From positions 5,716 to 69,715 of the forward strand of contig NZ_JBFLUG010000032.1 in assembly GCF_041008525.1 (NCBI RefSeq): a stretch of 64,000 nt of DNA. The letters run 5' to 3'. The notes under the pieces are model-generated. The model was not told where the DNA came from, made no database searches, and saw only the letters and a program-made list of their open reading frames with translations. Source of the DNA: Parafrankia sp041008525. Its GTDB lineage: Bacteria; Actinomycetota; Actinomycetes; Frankiales; Frankiaceae. Both the position numbers and the translations under genes were made by a program. Of this stretch, positions 43,207 through 52,068 are shown piece by piece; positions within the stretch are counted from its first letter, which is position 1, and each line of letters opens with the position of its first letter.

Positions 43207-44775
43207 GTGACTGGGACACCGCTGGACTTGCTGATCATCGGTGCGGGACCGGCCGGGCTGCAACTCGCCGCCTTTCTGGAGCAGGACGGCATACGGGACT
43301 ACCTCGTCCTCGACGGCGCCCCCGCCCCCGGCTCCTTCTTCGCCCGCTTCCCACGGCACCGGACGCTCATCTCGATCAACAAGCCGCACACCGGGTCCAC
43401 CGACCCCGAGCTGAACCTGCGCCTGGACTGGAACTCGCTTCTCGGTGACCGGACCCCGCTTTTCACCTCGTACACCGAACGCTACTTTCCGGACGCCGAC
43501 GTCATGGTCCGGTACCTGGCCGACTTCGCCGCGGCCGCCGGCGTGCGGGTGCGCTACAACGCCCGGGTCGCCCGCGTGCACCGCGGCGAGTTCTTCGAGG
43601 TCACCGACACCAGCGGGGAGACCTACCGGGCCCGGCGGCTCGTGGTGGCGACCGGTGTCTCCAGGCCGCACCTGCCGCCGATCCCGGGGATCGAGGCGGC
43701 CGAGAGCTACGACGAGGTCTCGGTGGATCCGCGCGACTTCACCGACCAGCGGGTCCTCATCATCGGCAAGGGGAACTCGGCCTTCGAGACGGCCGACAAC
43801 CTGATGGAGACGACCACGCTCATCCACGTGGCGGGTCCGAGCTCGATCCGCCTGGCCTGGCAGAGCCACTACGTCGGCCACCTGCGGGCGGTGAACAACA
43901 ACTTCCTCGACACCTACCAGCTGAAGTCCGCCAACGCGATCCTCGACGGCAACGTGCGTGAGATCCGCCGCGAGCCGGACGGCGACGGGTTCACGGTCAC
44001 GTTCAGCTTCAGCCGGGTGAACGAGGTGCGCAAGGACATCCGGTACGACCGGATCATCCTGTGCACCGGTTTCCGGTTCGACCCGGACATCTTCGACGAC
44101 ACCTGCCGACCGGAGCTGGTCATCCGGGACAGGTTCCCGGCGCAGACCGACGAGTGGGAGTCGGTGAACGTCCCCGGTCTCCACTTCGCGGGCACGCTGT
44201 CCCAGGTACGGGACTTCAAGAAGTCGACGGGCGGCTTCATCCACGGCTTCCGCTACAGCGTCCGGGCGCTGCACCGGATTCTCGAGCGGCGGTACCACGA
44301 CGTGCCCTGGCCGGTGGAGAAGATCGATGTGGACGCGACGGCCGTCGCCGACGCCATCATCGCGCGGGTCAACCGGACCTCCGCGCTGTGGCAGCAGTTC
44401 GGCGTGCTCGCCGACGTCGTCACGGTCGGCGGGGTGGACGCCCGCTACCACGAGGAGGTCCCGGTCGACTACTTCGCCCGGGTCGGGCTGTCGACCGACG
44501 ACCACCAGGTGACGGACGCCTTCGTCGTCACGCTGGAGTACGGCCCGGACCACGACAAGGTCGACCCGTTCGACATCAACGTCGGCCGCATCGCCCAGGA
44601 CGCCGTCGGGCAGGCACACGACGCCGCGTACCTGCACCCGGTCGTCCGCCACCACCGTGACGGTGCGGTCGTCGCCGTCCACCACCTGGCGGAGAACCTG
44701 GAGAACCAGTGGGACCGGCCAGACGTCCACGGCGCACCGCTGGTCGCGTTCATCGACCGCTGCCTGGCCCGCTGA
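43207..44775 (+). CDS. Flavoprotein A, FAD/NAD(P)-binding oxidoreductase (FOXRED2-like)
   Basis: 522 residues. The FAD motif is LLIIGAGPAGLQLA (9-22), with LVLDG after it; a second Rossmann motif is VLIIGKGNSAFETAD near 180, for NAD(P)H; CTGFRFDPDIF and FAGTLSQ near 290-330 close the FAD domain. The segments FPRHRTLISINKPHTG and DWNSLL resemble FOXRED2/flavin-monooxygenase-like proteins. Its closest relative in the window is flavoprotein B at 52133, sharing a long stretch such as LAWQSHYVGHLRAVNNNFLD almost unchanged. The substrate is unknown; N- or C-hydroxylation is possible. It leads a run of six co-directional genes. Confidence 0.85.
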   Translation: MTGTPLDLLIIGAGPAGLQLAAFLEQDGIRDYLVLDGAPAPGSFFARFPRHRTLISINKPHTGSTDPELNLRLDWNSLLGDRTPLFTSYTERYFPDADVMVRYLADFAAAAGVRVRYNARVARVHRGEFFEVTDTSGETYRARRLVVATGVSRPHLPPIPGIEAAESYDEVSVDPRDFTDQRVLIIGKGNSAFETADNLMETTTLIHVAGPSSIRLAWQSHYVGHLRAVNNNFLDTYQLKSANAILDGNVREIRREPDGDGFTVTFSFSRVNEVRKDIRYDRIILCTGFRFDPDIFDDTCRPELVIRDRFPAQTDEWESVNVPGLHFAGTLSQVRDFKKSTGGFIHGFRYSVRALHRILERRYHDVPWPVEKIDVDATAVADAIIARVNRTSALWQQFGVLADVVTVGGVDARYHEEVPVDYFARVGLSTDDHQVTDAFVVTLEYGPDHDKVDPFDINVGRIAQDAVGQAHDAAYLHPVVRHHRDGAVVAVHHLAENLENQWDRPDVHGAPLVAFIDRCLAR

Positions 44776-44782
44776 GCACCCG

Positions 44783-45832
44783 GTGCTCACCCTGGCGGAG
44801 ATCGAGCACAAGGCCGCGGCCCAGCTCGACCCGGCGCACTACGACTTCTTCGCCGGTGGCGCGGGCGACGAGCGGACCCTGCGGTCCAATGTCACGGCCT
44901 TCGACCGGCACCGGCTGCGGCCCCGGGTACTGCGCGGCACCGGGCAGCGTGACCTGGGCATGACCCTCCTCGGTCAGCAGCTGGCCTTCCCGGTCCTGGT
45001 GGCGCCGACGGCGTTCCACCGGCTCGCTCATCCCGACGGGGAGGTCGGCACCGCCAGGGCGGCCGCCGCCGCCGGAACGATCATGATTCTGAGCATGGCG
45101 GCGACCCAGCCGGTCGAGGAGGTTGCGGCGGCCGGCGCGCCGCTGTGGTTCCAGCTCTACCCGCAGCCGGATCGGAGCTTCACCGAACGGCTTGTCCGGC
45201 GGGTGGAGGCGGCCGGCTGCGGCGCGCTCGTCGTCACCGTCGACTCCCCGGTGTTCGGCCGGCGCGAACGGGACCTGCGTCACGGTTTTCTCGACCTCCC
45301 GGACGGGCTGGCCTGCGAGAACATGCGCGAGCCCGGGTCCAGCCACCCCCGGGAGATCGCCTGGGACCCGGACCTGGGCTGGGACACGGTCGCCTGGCTG
45401 CGTGCGCTGACGCCGCTGCCGATCGTCCTGAAGGGGGTGCTCCACCCGGCCGACGCCAGGCTCGCCGTCGAGCACGGCGTCGACGGGATCATCGTCTCGA
45501 ACCACGGCGGACGGCAGCTCGACGGGGCCGTGGCGACCCTCGAGGCGCTGCCCGCCGTGGTCGACGCGGTGGCGGGACGGCTGCCCGTCCTGCTCGACGG
45601 TGGGGTTCGGCGTGGCACCGACGTGGTAACCGCACTCGCGCTCGGGGCAAGCGCCGTCGCGGTCGGGCGACCGGTCGTGTGGGGACTCGCCGCCGGCGGC
45701 ACGGAGGGCGCGCGGGCCGTGCTGGAGCTGCTCCGCGAGGACGTCGACCGGGCAATGGCGCTGTGCGGTGCCGACCGGCCGTCCGCGCTGACCTCCGATC
45801 TCGTCGTACCTGCCCGCTGGTGCCACCCGTGA
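44783..45832 (+). CDS. FMN-dependent alpha-hydroxy-acid oxidase/dehydrogenase
   Basis: 349 residues of the lactate/mandelate/glycolate oxidase family, which oxidises 2-hydroxy acids to 2-oxo acids. The substrate Tyr is in AHYDFFAGGAGDE, the FMN Lys in PIVLKGV, and the catalytic His plus Arg in IIVSNHGGRQLDG; DGGVRRGTDV and ALGASAVAVGRP bind phosphate. All key residues are present. The start is GTG 44783, seven bases after flavoprotein A. The stop overlaps the P450 start (GTGA). Relatives such as 4-hydroxymandelate oxidase make aryl-glyoxylates. Confidence 0.92.
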   Translation: MLTLAEIEHKAAAQLDPAHYDFFAGGAGDERTLRSNVTAFDRHRLRPRVLRGTGQRDLGMTLLGQQLAFPVLVAPTAFHRLAHPDGEVGTARAAAAAGTIMILSMAATQPVEEVAAAGAPLWFQLYPQPDRSFTERLVRRVEAAGCGALVVTVDSPVFGRRERDLRHGFLDLPDGLACENMREPGSSHPREIAWDPDLGWDTVAWLRALTPLPIVLKGVLHPADARLAVEHGVDGIIVSNHGGRQLDGAVATLEALPAVVDAVAGRLPVLLDGGVRRGTDVVTALALGASAVAVGRPVVWGLAAGGTEGARAVLELLREDVDRAMALCGADRPSALTSDLVVPARWCHP

Positions 45833-47148
45833 CCCTGCCCGCACGCACCGCCGCACTGCCGGCGCTGCTGGTGCGGGCCCGGGAGTGGATGTTCACCCGC
45901 ATGAACGGTGGGGAGGGCGTCCCGGTGCCGGGGCCGCTCGTCGGGCCCGAGCACTTCCACCGCGTCTACGCCGACCCGGCCGCGAACGGCCGCAGCCAGG
46001 GCGCGGGCCTGTCCGACCTGTTCTGGTACTGGCTGGCGCCCGGGCCACAGATGCACCAGGAGCATCTCGAACCAGGCGAGCGGTACCGGGCGGTCGCGCG
46101 CGTCACCCGCCAGGTCCTCGCCGTGCCTCAGCAGCGCTCCTACCAGCTGGCCCGGGACGCCGCCGCCCGCAGGCTCGGCGCGTTGCCGGCCGACCAGCTC
46201 AGCCTGGTCCGGCTACGTGACCTGATGATGCCCGTCTGGGCCGAGGTCTACTACGAGCTGGTCTTCGCCGAGCCCTGCCCACCGCAGGTCCGTGATCTGA
46301 TCGTCGCGAACGCCGACGACGTCGTCACCGCACTGAAGTGCTGCTCGCTGCGGCACATGCGTCGGCGCGACCGGCTCACCCGGTACCTGACGGGCCGGCT
46401 CGAGGCGGGCACCGTGCCGGTGACACTGCCCGCGCCGTTCACCGTCCAGGAGACGGCCTGGTACCTGCAGGGCGCCTTCTTCAACACGGCGGTCGTGCAG
46501 ATGTCGGAGGCGATGGCCCATCTTCTCCTCGCCCTGGCGCAGCATCCGGACGTCCAGCGCCGCCTGCACGAGGCCCTGGACGACGACGAGGCGCTCGACC
46601 GGGTCATCGACGAGACGCTGCGGGTCCATCCGCTGTTCGGTGTCGCCCACCGCATCACCACCGCGCCGATCGTGGTCGACGACCAGGTCACGCTGCCGGC
46701 CGGGTCGGTGCTGCTGTTCAACTACCTGGCCTACCAGCGGACCGGGCCCGCGGCCGACGGCACGTTCGACCCGGACCGCTGGCTCACCCTCGAGCGGCGC
46801 GCGGCGCACTTCATCCCGTTCGGGGTCACCGCCAACCGGGCGTGCCCCGCCCGGGGGGCCGCGCCGGTGATGATGCGCGCGGTCACCCGGGAGGTCCTGC
46901 GCCGTTTCGCGCTGACGTCCACCGTGCACCACACCCGCTCACTGCCGAGCCGGGGGCCGTGCTACCTGGTGCCGCCGGCCGCGGCCGGGCCGGGGGCCGC
47001 CCGGCTGCGCGCGATGCGGCGGCGGGACGGCTGGGCCGACGCCGGCCGCAGCGTTCTCCAGCTCTTCTTCGGTGCGGTGATGGTGCTCGATGCCCGCCGC
47101 CTGCGCCTGTGCGCGAACCATTTCGGATCTTCTCCCGCTCGGAGGTAA
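45829..47148 (+). CDS. Cytochrome P450
   Basis: 439 residues. ExxR is ETLR near 262 (VIDETLRVHPLFG) and the heme loop is PFGVTANRACPARG, with the ligand Cys near 338. The loop has one more residue between FG and Cys than the usual FGxGxRxC. PERF is replaced by FDPDRW. The I-helix region GAFFNTAVVQMSEAMAHLL lacks the usual AGxxT, so oxygen activation may differ, as in P450s acting on carrier-bound or peroxidase-type substrates. The GTG start overlaps the oxidase stop by 4 bp. About 60 residues after the heme domain are extra. Confidence 0.8.
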   Translation: MTLPARTAALPALLVRAREWMFTRMNGGEGVPVPGPLVGPEHFHRVYADPAANGRSQGAGLSDLFWYWLAPGPQMHQEHLEPGERYRAVARVTRQVLAVPQQRSYQLARDAAARRLGALPADQLSLVRLRDLMMPVWAEVYYELVFAEPCPPQVRDLIVANADDVVTALKCCSLRHMRRRDRLTRYLTGRLEAGTVPVTLPAPFTVQETAWYLQGAFFNTAVVQMSEAMAHLLLALAQHPDVQRRLHEALDDDEALDRVIDETLRVHPLFGVAHRITTAPIVVDDQVTLPAGSVLLFNYLAYQRTGPAADGTFDPDRWLTLERRAAHFIPFGVTANRACPARGAAPVMMRAVTREVLRRFALTSTVHHTRSLPSRGPCYLVPPAAAGPGAARLRAMRRRDGWADAGRSVLQLFFGAVMVLDARRLRLCANHFGSSPARR

Positions 47149-47154
47149 CCGGTC

Positions 47155-48426
47155 GTGACTCCCAGTGAGCTCGCGCCGCGGTTCTTCATTGCCGTGGTTG
47201 TGATCCTGCTGTTCTGCAAGCTGGTCGCGTGGACGTTGGGCAGGGTCGGGCAGCCGGCGGTGGTGAGCGAGATGCTCGCCGGCGTGCTGCTCGGGCCGTC
47301 GCTGTTCGGGCTGCTGTTTCCCGACGCGCAGGATGCGCTGTTCCCCCGGGAGCTCTACCCGGTGCTCTACATCCTCGGCCAGGTCGGTCTGGTGATCTTC
47401 ATGTTCCAGGCCGGCCACGCGTTCGCCCGCCACCGGGTGCCGAATCTCCTCGGCACCGCCGGCGCTGTCTCGCTCGCCGGGGTCACCGCGCCGCTGACGC
47501 TCGGTGTCCTGCTGGTCGTCACCACGAGCGGACACGTGCCGATCCGGGCGGACGGCGTGGCGACCGGCGTGACGGCGGCCTTCGTCGGGGTCGCGCTGGC
47601 CATCACGGCCTTCCCCATGCTGGCGCGGATCATCACCGAGCGCGGGCAGGCCGGGACCCGGCACGGCACCCTCGCCCTGGCCAGCGGCGCGATCGACGAC
47701 GTGGTGGCGTGGATCATGCTGGCCTTCGTCATCGCGGCGGCGTCCGGCGAGCTCGGCCCGGCGCTGGTCACGCTCGGCGGCGCGGCGTTCTTCGTGGTGC
47801 TCATCTGGTTCGGCGCCCGGCCGCTGTCCCGCCTGCTGCTGACGCATCCGCGGATCAGCCCCCAGGAGCAGCTGCTCGGCACGGTCGTGCTGCTCTTCGC
47901 CATCGCGTGGTACACGGACGAGATCGGTCTGTACGCGGTTTTCGGCGCCTTCGCCGTCGGTGTGGTCATGCCGCACAACGAGCGCGCGGAAGCTGTCACC
48001 GGCACCCTGACGCCGATCTCCCAGAACATCTTCCTTCCGTTGTTCTTCACCTACTCCGGGCTGCGCACCGAGTTCGGCCTGCTCAGCGACGGGTCCGTGC
48101 TGCTCTTCGCGCTCGGGTGCATCGCGGTGGCCATCATCGGGAAGTTCGGCGCGTGCTGGGTCGCGGCCCGGCTGCGCGGTGAGCCGAACGGCGTGGCGCT
48201 GCGGGTCGGCGCGCTGATGAACGCCCGCGGGCTGATGCAGCTCATCGCCCTGAACGTCGGTCTGGAGGAGGGCATCGTGACGCCCTCCCTGTTCACCGCG
48301 CTGGTGCTCGTCGCCCTAGTGACGACATTGATGACAACGCCGCTGCTGACGCTGGTCGAACGCCGGGAGAAGGCCTGGGCAGCCGCGCCCCAACCAGCCC
48401 AGATACTCCCGGAAGGGCGGGCATAA
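47155..48426 (+). CDS. Cation:proton antiporter (CPA2/Kef-type)
   Basis: 423 residues with about 12 membrane helices (FFIAVVVILLFCKLVAW, VLLGPSLFGLLF, ILGQVGLVIFMFQAGHAF). The pattern of a Na+/H+ exchanger domain is met, with acidic residues in ASGAIDDVVAW for ion transport and GALMNARGLMQLIAL later. No C-terminal TrkA-N domain. GGAGG lies eight bases before the GTG; the gap to P450 is six bases, so it is cotranscribed. It may keep ion balance or move a product; the family is not a drug exporter, so a product role is speculative. Confidence 0.88.
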   Translation: MTPSELAPRFFIAVVVILLFCKLVAWTLGRVGQPAVVSEMLAGVLLGPSLFGLLFPDAQDALFPRELYPVLYILGQVGLVIFMFQAGHAFARHRVPNLLGTAGAVSLAGVTAPLTLGVLLVVTTSGHVPIRADGVATGVTAAFVGVALAITAFPMLARIITERGQAGTRHGTLALASGAIDDVVAWIMLAFVIAAASGELGPALVTLGGAAFFVVLIWFGARPLSRLLLTHPRISPQEQLLGTVVLLFAIAWYTDEIGLYAVFGAFAVGVVMPHNERAEAVTGTLTPISQNIFLPLFFTYSGLRTEFGLLSDGSVLLFALGCIAVAIIGKFGACWVAARLRGEPNGVALRVGALMNARGLMQLIALNVGLEEGIVTPSLFTALVLVALVTTLMTTPLLTLVERREKAWAAAPQPAQILPEGRA

Positions 48427-48475
48427 GGGTCATCAGTCACTTTTCTGGCAACCAGCGGCGTGGGATGGTTGGCGG

Positions 48476-49165
48476 GTGCGGGCACCAGCCAGGTCGCGGT
48501 CGTCCGGCCCCTATCGACTGCTCCTGGTCGAGGACGACCACGAACTCGTCGACCTCCTCACCGGCACCCTGCGGGTCGAGGGCTACGACGTCGACGTCGC
48601 CCACGACGGGCAGCGCGGCCTCCATCTCGGGCTGACCAGGGAGTACGACGTCGTCGTCATCGACCGCCGGCTGCCCGCCCTGGACGGCCTCGACCTGCTC
48701 GTCCGGCTGCGTGCCCGCGCGGTCCGTGCCCGCGCCCTCCTGCTGACCGCGCTGGGCACCGTCCACGACCGGATCGACGGCCTCGACGCCGGGGCCGACG
48801 ACTACCTGGTGAAGCCGTTCGACCTGGACGAGCTGAGCGCCCGGATCAGGGCCCTGTGCCGGCGCACCCTCGACATGACCGAGGTGCTGCCCATCGGCTC
48901 CGCCCATCTTGATCTCGGTCTGCGTGACGTCGCGCTCCCGGGCGGCGACCGGGTGCCGCTCTCGGCCCGCGAGTTCGAGCTGCTGCGGCTGCTCGCCGAG
49001 CAGCCCAACACCGTGCACTCCCGTTCCGAGCTGCGCCGCCGCGTCTTCCGGGACGCCCCCGCGGCGTCGATCGTGGACACCTACGTCTACTACCTGCGCC
49101 GCAAGCTCGGCCGGTCCGTGGTCCGCACCATCCACGGCCTGGGCTACCGCCTCGGGGCCCTGTGA
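48476..49165 (+). CDS. OmpR-type response regulator
   Basis: 229 residues. VEDD begins the receiver, VVVIDRRLPALDG holds the phospho-Asp and DYLVKPFDLDEL the Lys. The winged helix has LSAREFELLRLLAEQPNTVH and VDTYVYYLRRKLG, ending in HGLGYRLG. The stop overlaps the kinase start. Located inside the island, it may control it. Confidence 0.94.
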   Translation: MRAPARSRSSGPYRLLLVEDDHELVDLLTGTLRVEGYDVDVAHDGQRGLHLGLTREYDVVVIDRRLPALDGLDLLVRLRARAVRARALLLTALGTVHDRIDGLDAGADDYLVKPFDLDELSARIRALCRRTLDMTEVLPIGSAHLDLGLRDVALPGGDRVPLSAREFELLRLLAEQPNTVHSRSELRRRVFRDAPAASIVDTYVYYLRRKLGRSVVRTIHGLGYRLGAL

Positions 49166-50547
49166 GCCGACCCGGCGGCTCCACCGGGACGGGCGGCACA
49201 GGCGGAGGTTCGTGGGCCGAGCCGCACGGCTCCTGGGCCACTGCCGAACGGACGGTGCTGCGGCGGGCCAGGTTCCGTATCGGGGTCCTGGTCGGCGTGC
49301 TGATCACCCTGCTCGTCGCGCTGGTGAGCTGGGTCGCGTACATGGTGCTGGTCCACGCCCAGAACGAGCAGATCGATCGGGAACTGCGCTACACCCTCAG
49401 CTACGGGACGCCCACGGCACCGCCGGTCTGCGCGTGGCTGTTCGCCCTCGACGACGGGCGGGTCACGGCCGGCCCGGTGCCGGCCCCGCCCGGCTTCCCG
49501 CTACGGGCCGATCTGGACGCCGCCGTCGCCTCCCGTATGACGACGGAACGCGCGGTGAGCCGCAACGGGACCAGGTACGTGATCCGTACCCAGGCCCGCG
49601 GCGACGGCGCCGTCCAGGCCGTCTTCGACACCCGCTACCAGCTCTCCGACCGCCGGCACCTGCTGATCGCCCTGCTGGTCACCTCGTCCGGCTCCGTCCT
49701 CGCCGCGATCGTGGCCGGTACGGCCGTGAGCCGCCGCGCAGTCGCCCCACTCGCCGAGGCCCTGGCCACCCAGCGCCGGTTCGTCACCGATGCCAGCCAC
49801 GAGCTGCGCACCCCCATCACCGTGGCCTACACCCGGGTACAGGTCCTCATCCGGCGGGGCGCGGCCAGCGGACTTCCCGCCGACCACCGCAAGGGGCTGG
49901 AACAGCTCGCGGCGACCGTGCGCAGGCTCGGCGAGATCGTCGACGACCTGCTGCTGTCAGCCCGCCTCGTGGGCAGCGCGGCCGAACCTGTCCGGGAGCC
50001 GGTCGACCTGGTCGGGGTCGTCGAGGCGGCGGTGGCGGCCAAAGCCGACCGCCTCGCCGAACAGACCGTGACGCTGGAGTTCCAGCGCCCCGCCGGACCA
50101 CTGTTCGTCGACGGCGTCGCGTCGGCGCTGCGCCGCGCGGTGGACGAGCTGCTGACGAACGCCGGCAACCATTCCCCGGCCGGCGGGCACATCGTGCTGG
50201 CCCTCGGCCGCGCGCAGCGCGGCAGGTGGATCGAGCTGACCGTCACCGACAACGGGGACGGTTTCGACCCCGCCGCGGCCGAGCGCCTCTTCGACCGCTT
50301 CTACCGCGGCCCCGGCGGCCGGGAGCGCCGTTCCGGGCTGGGCCTCGGCCTGGCGCTGATGCGCGAGGTGGTGACGGGTCATCGCGGCACCATCGAGGCC
50401 GTCGGACGGCCCGGGCAGGGTGCCACCTTCACGCTCCGGCTGCCGGAGTCCACCGACACGGCTGCGGCTGCGGGTGCCGCTGCGGGTGCGGGTGCCGCTG
50501 CGGGTGCGGGTGCCGCTGCGGGTGCGGGTCCGCGGCGCGAGGCGTAG
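49162..50547 (+). CDS. Sensor histidine kinase (HisKA)
   Basis: 461 residues. One helix near 35-60 (FRIGVLVGVLITLLVALVSW), an extracytoplasmic loop of about 100 residues, and a second helix (LLIALLVTSSGSVLAAIVAG). HisKA has VTDASHELRTPITV; the ATPase domain has NAGNHSP, DNGDGFDP and GLGLGLALMREVV. The C-terminal tail consists of Ala/Gly from three 18-bp repeats. Translationally coupled to the regulator by a GTGA overlap. Confidence 0.93.
   Translation: MSRPGGSTGTGGTGGGSWAEPHGSWATAERTVLRRARFRIGVLVGVLITLLVALVSWVAYMVLVHAQNEQIDRELRYTLSYGTPTAPPVCAWLFALDDGRVTAGPVPAPPGFPLRADLDAAVASRMTTERAVSRNGTRYVIRTQARGDGAVQAVFDTRYQLSDRRHLLIALLVTSSGSVLAAIVAGTAVSRRAVAPLAEALATQRRFVTDASHELRTPITVAYTRVQVLIRRGAASGLPADHRKGLEQLAATVRRLGEIVDDLLLSARLVGSAAEPVREPVDLVGVVEAAVAAKADRLAEQTVTLEFQRPAGPLFVDGVASALRRAVDELLTNAGNHSPAGGHIVLALGRAQRGRWIELTVTDNGDGFDPAAAERLFDRFYRGPGGRERRSGLGLGLALMREVVTGHRGTIEAVGRPGQGATFTLRLPESTDTAAAAGAAAGAGAAAGAGAAAGAGPRREA
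50473..50526 (+). repeat. Three 18-bp in-frame repeats at the kinase 3' end
   Basis: GGTGCCGCTGCGGGTGCG repeated three times, encoding Ala/Gly. Like the repeat in the NarL-type kinase, it sits at the very C-terminus, outside the fold. Confidence 0.9.
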
Positions 50548-50562
50548 CGGGCGTCAGGGGCT

Positions 50563-50588
50563 CAGGGCGTCAGGGCGTCAGGGCGTCA
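50563..50588. repeat. 8-bp repeat between convergent kinase and lyase genes
   Basis: CAGGGCGT three times plus a partial copy, crossing the lyase stop codon. The convergent genes are only 30 bp apart. Confidence 0.8.
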
Positions 50589-52068
50589 GCGGAGCGATCA
50601 CCTCGGCAGCGGTGCGGACGTCGGCGTCGAGCGGGCGGTCCGGGTCGACGGGCGGCACCGCCGCCGCGAGCGCGTCGAGGACGTCCGCGCACCCGGGCGC
50701 GGTGGGGCGGCGGGAACCCACGTGCAGCGCCTGCCGCAGCCCCAGGGCGAGCGAGCCGCACAGCAGGCGGAGCAGCCCGGCGACCTCGTGGGCCCGCAGG
50801 GCAGCCTGGGTGCCGAACGGCACGACGTCCTGGTTGTGCAGGTTGGTCGGCAGGCTCTGCATGCTGGCAGGCACCGCGGCACGGCGGATCTCGGCGACGA
50901 ACGCGGTGGTCGCCAGCTGCACCCCCTGCAGGCCGTGCTGGCGACCGGGGCCTGCCGCGAGCATGGGCGGGAGCCCCCCGTTGCGGGCCGGGTCGACGAG
51001 CAGGTCAAGCTGCCGCTCGACCAGGTTGCCCAGCTGGGCGGTGACCATGGCCAGGACGTCGGCGGCGAACGCGGCCGGCTGCCCGAAGAAGTTCCCGCCG
51101 TGCACGACCGCGTTGTCCGCCGGGAAGAACAGCGGGTTGTCGCTGACGCTGCGCAGGTCCGCGGCGACGACACCGTCCACGTAGCGCAGCGCGTCCTCGG
51201 CGGCACCCAGCAGCTGCGGCGAGCAGCGGATGCTGTAGGGCTCCTGCAGCGCACGCTGGCCGGACGGGCTGGCGCCCGCGAGCGTCCGGCGCATGTCCGC
51301 GGCGATCGCAGCCGCCCCGGGATGGGCGTAGGCGGCGATCAGGCGCGGGTCGAGGAACTGCGGGTCGGCGCCGAGCAGGTCGACCAGCAGGCAGGTGAGC
51401 GTCCCACTCGCCCGCAGCGACGCACGCACGCTGGCCAGGGCCAGGGCGAGTGCGGCCGTGGTGAGCGACGTCCCGTTGACGAGGGCGAGCGCGTCCCGGC
51501 CGTCGAGCCCGAGCGGGGCGAGCCCGGCCTCGTCGAGAGCCCGCGCCGCCGGCATCCGCACGCCGCCGAGGTAGGCCGCGCCGCGGCCGCGCAGCGCCTG
51601 CGCGGCGTAGGCGAGCGGTATCAGGTCCCCGCTCGCGCCGACCGAGCCGTACCGCGGCACGGCGGGCACGAAGGTCGTCGCGAACATCGCCGCGAGGCCG
51701 TCGACGACGTGCGCCGACACCCCGGACGCGCCCTGGGCCAGCGACCACGCCCGGACCAGCAGCGCCGCCCGCACGATGTCGGGGGGCAGGTCCGGGCCCT
51801 GCCCGGCGCCGAGGTGGGCAAGGGTGTTGTCGCACTGGTCCGCCTCGTCGTCCCGCCCGGCGAACCCGACCAGCGCCCCGAAGCCGGTCGTCGCCCCGTA
51901 GACGGGGCGGTCCTCCTCCCGCAGCACCTCGCGCAGGAAGAGCCGGCCACGCTCGACCTCGCTGCGCACAGCTGAGCCGACCTGCACCTTCAGCGGCCCG
52001 CGGGCCCGGGCCAGGTCGGTGCCGGACAGCGGCACGGCAAGATCAACAACCTTCTCGGTGGCGAGCAC
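50578..52068 (-). CDS. MIO-type aromatic amino acid ammonia-lyase, tyrosine-like selectivity
   Basis: 496 residues of the HAL/PAL/TAL family, which removes ammonia from His, Phe or Tyr, or shifts the amino group in mutases. The self-made MIO cofactor arises from Ala145-Ser146-Gly147 (GSVGASGDLIPLA). The catalytic Tyr is in VYGATTGFG (57). The selectivity pair is His85-Leu86 in LAHLGAGQG: His-Leu is seen in tyrosine ammonia-lyases, Phe-Leu in PALs and Ser-His in histidases. NLHNQDVVPFGTQAAL is intact. GTG 52068 is used; the longer frame to 52134 would overlap the divergent gene. Product p-coumarate (or beta-tyrosine) is inferred. Confidence 0.88.
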   Translation of the reverse strand: MLATEKVVDLAVPLSGTDLARARGPLKVQVGSAVRSEVERGRLFLREVLREEDRPVYGATTGFGALVGFAGRDDEADQCDNTLAHLGAGQGPDLPPDIVRAALLVRAWSLAQGASGVSAHVVDGLAAMFATTFVPAVPRYGSVGASGDLIPLAYAAQALRGRGAAYLGGVRMPAARALDEAGLAPLGLDGRDALALVNGTSLTTAALALALASVRASLRASGTLTCLLVDLLGADPQFLDPRLIAAYAHPGAAAIAADMRRTLAGASPSGQRALQEPYSIRCSPQLLGAAEDALRYVDGVVAADLRSVSDNPLFFPADNAVVHGGNFFGQPAAFAADVLAMVTAQLGNLVERQLDLLVDPARNGGLPPMLAAGPGRQHGLQGVQLATTAFVAEIRRAAVPASMQSLPTNLHNQDVVPFGTQAALRAHEVAGLLRLLCGSLALGLRQALHVGSRRPTAPGCADVLDALAAAVPPVDPDRPLDADVRTAAEVIAPLTP

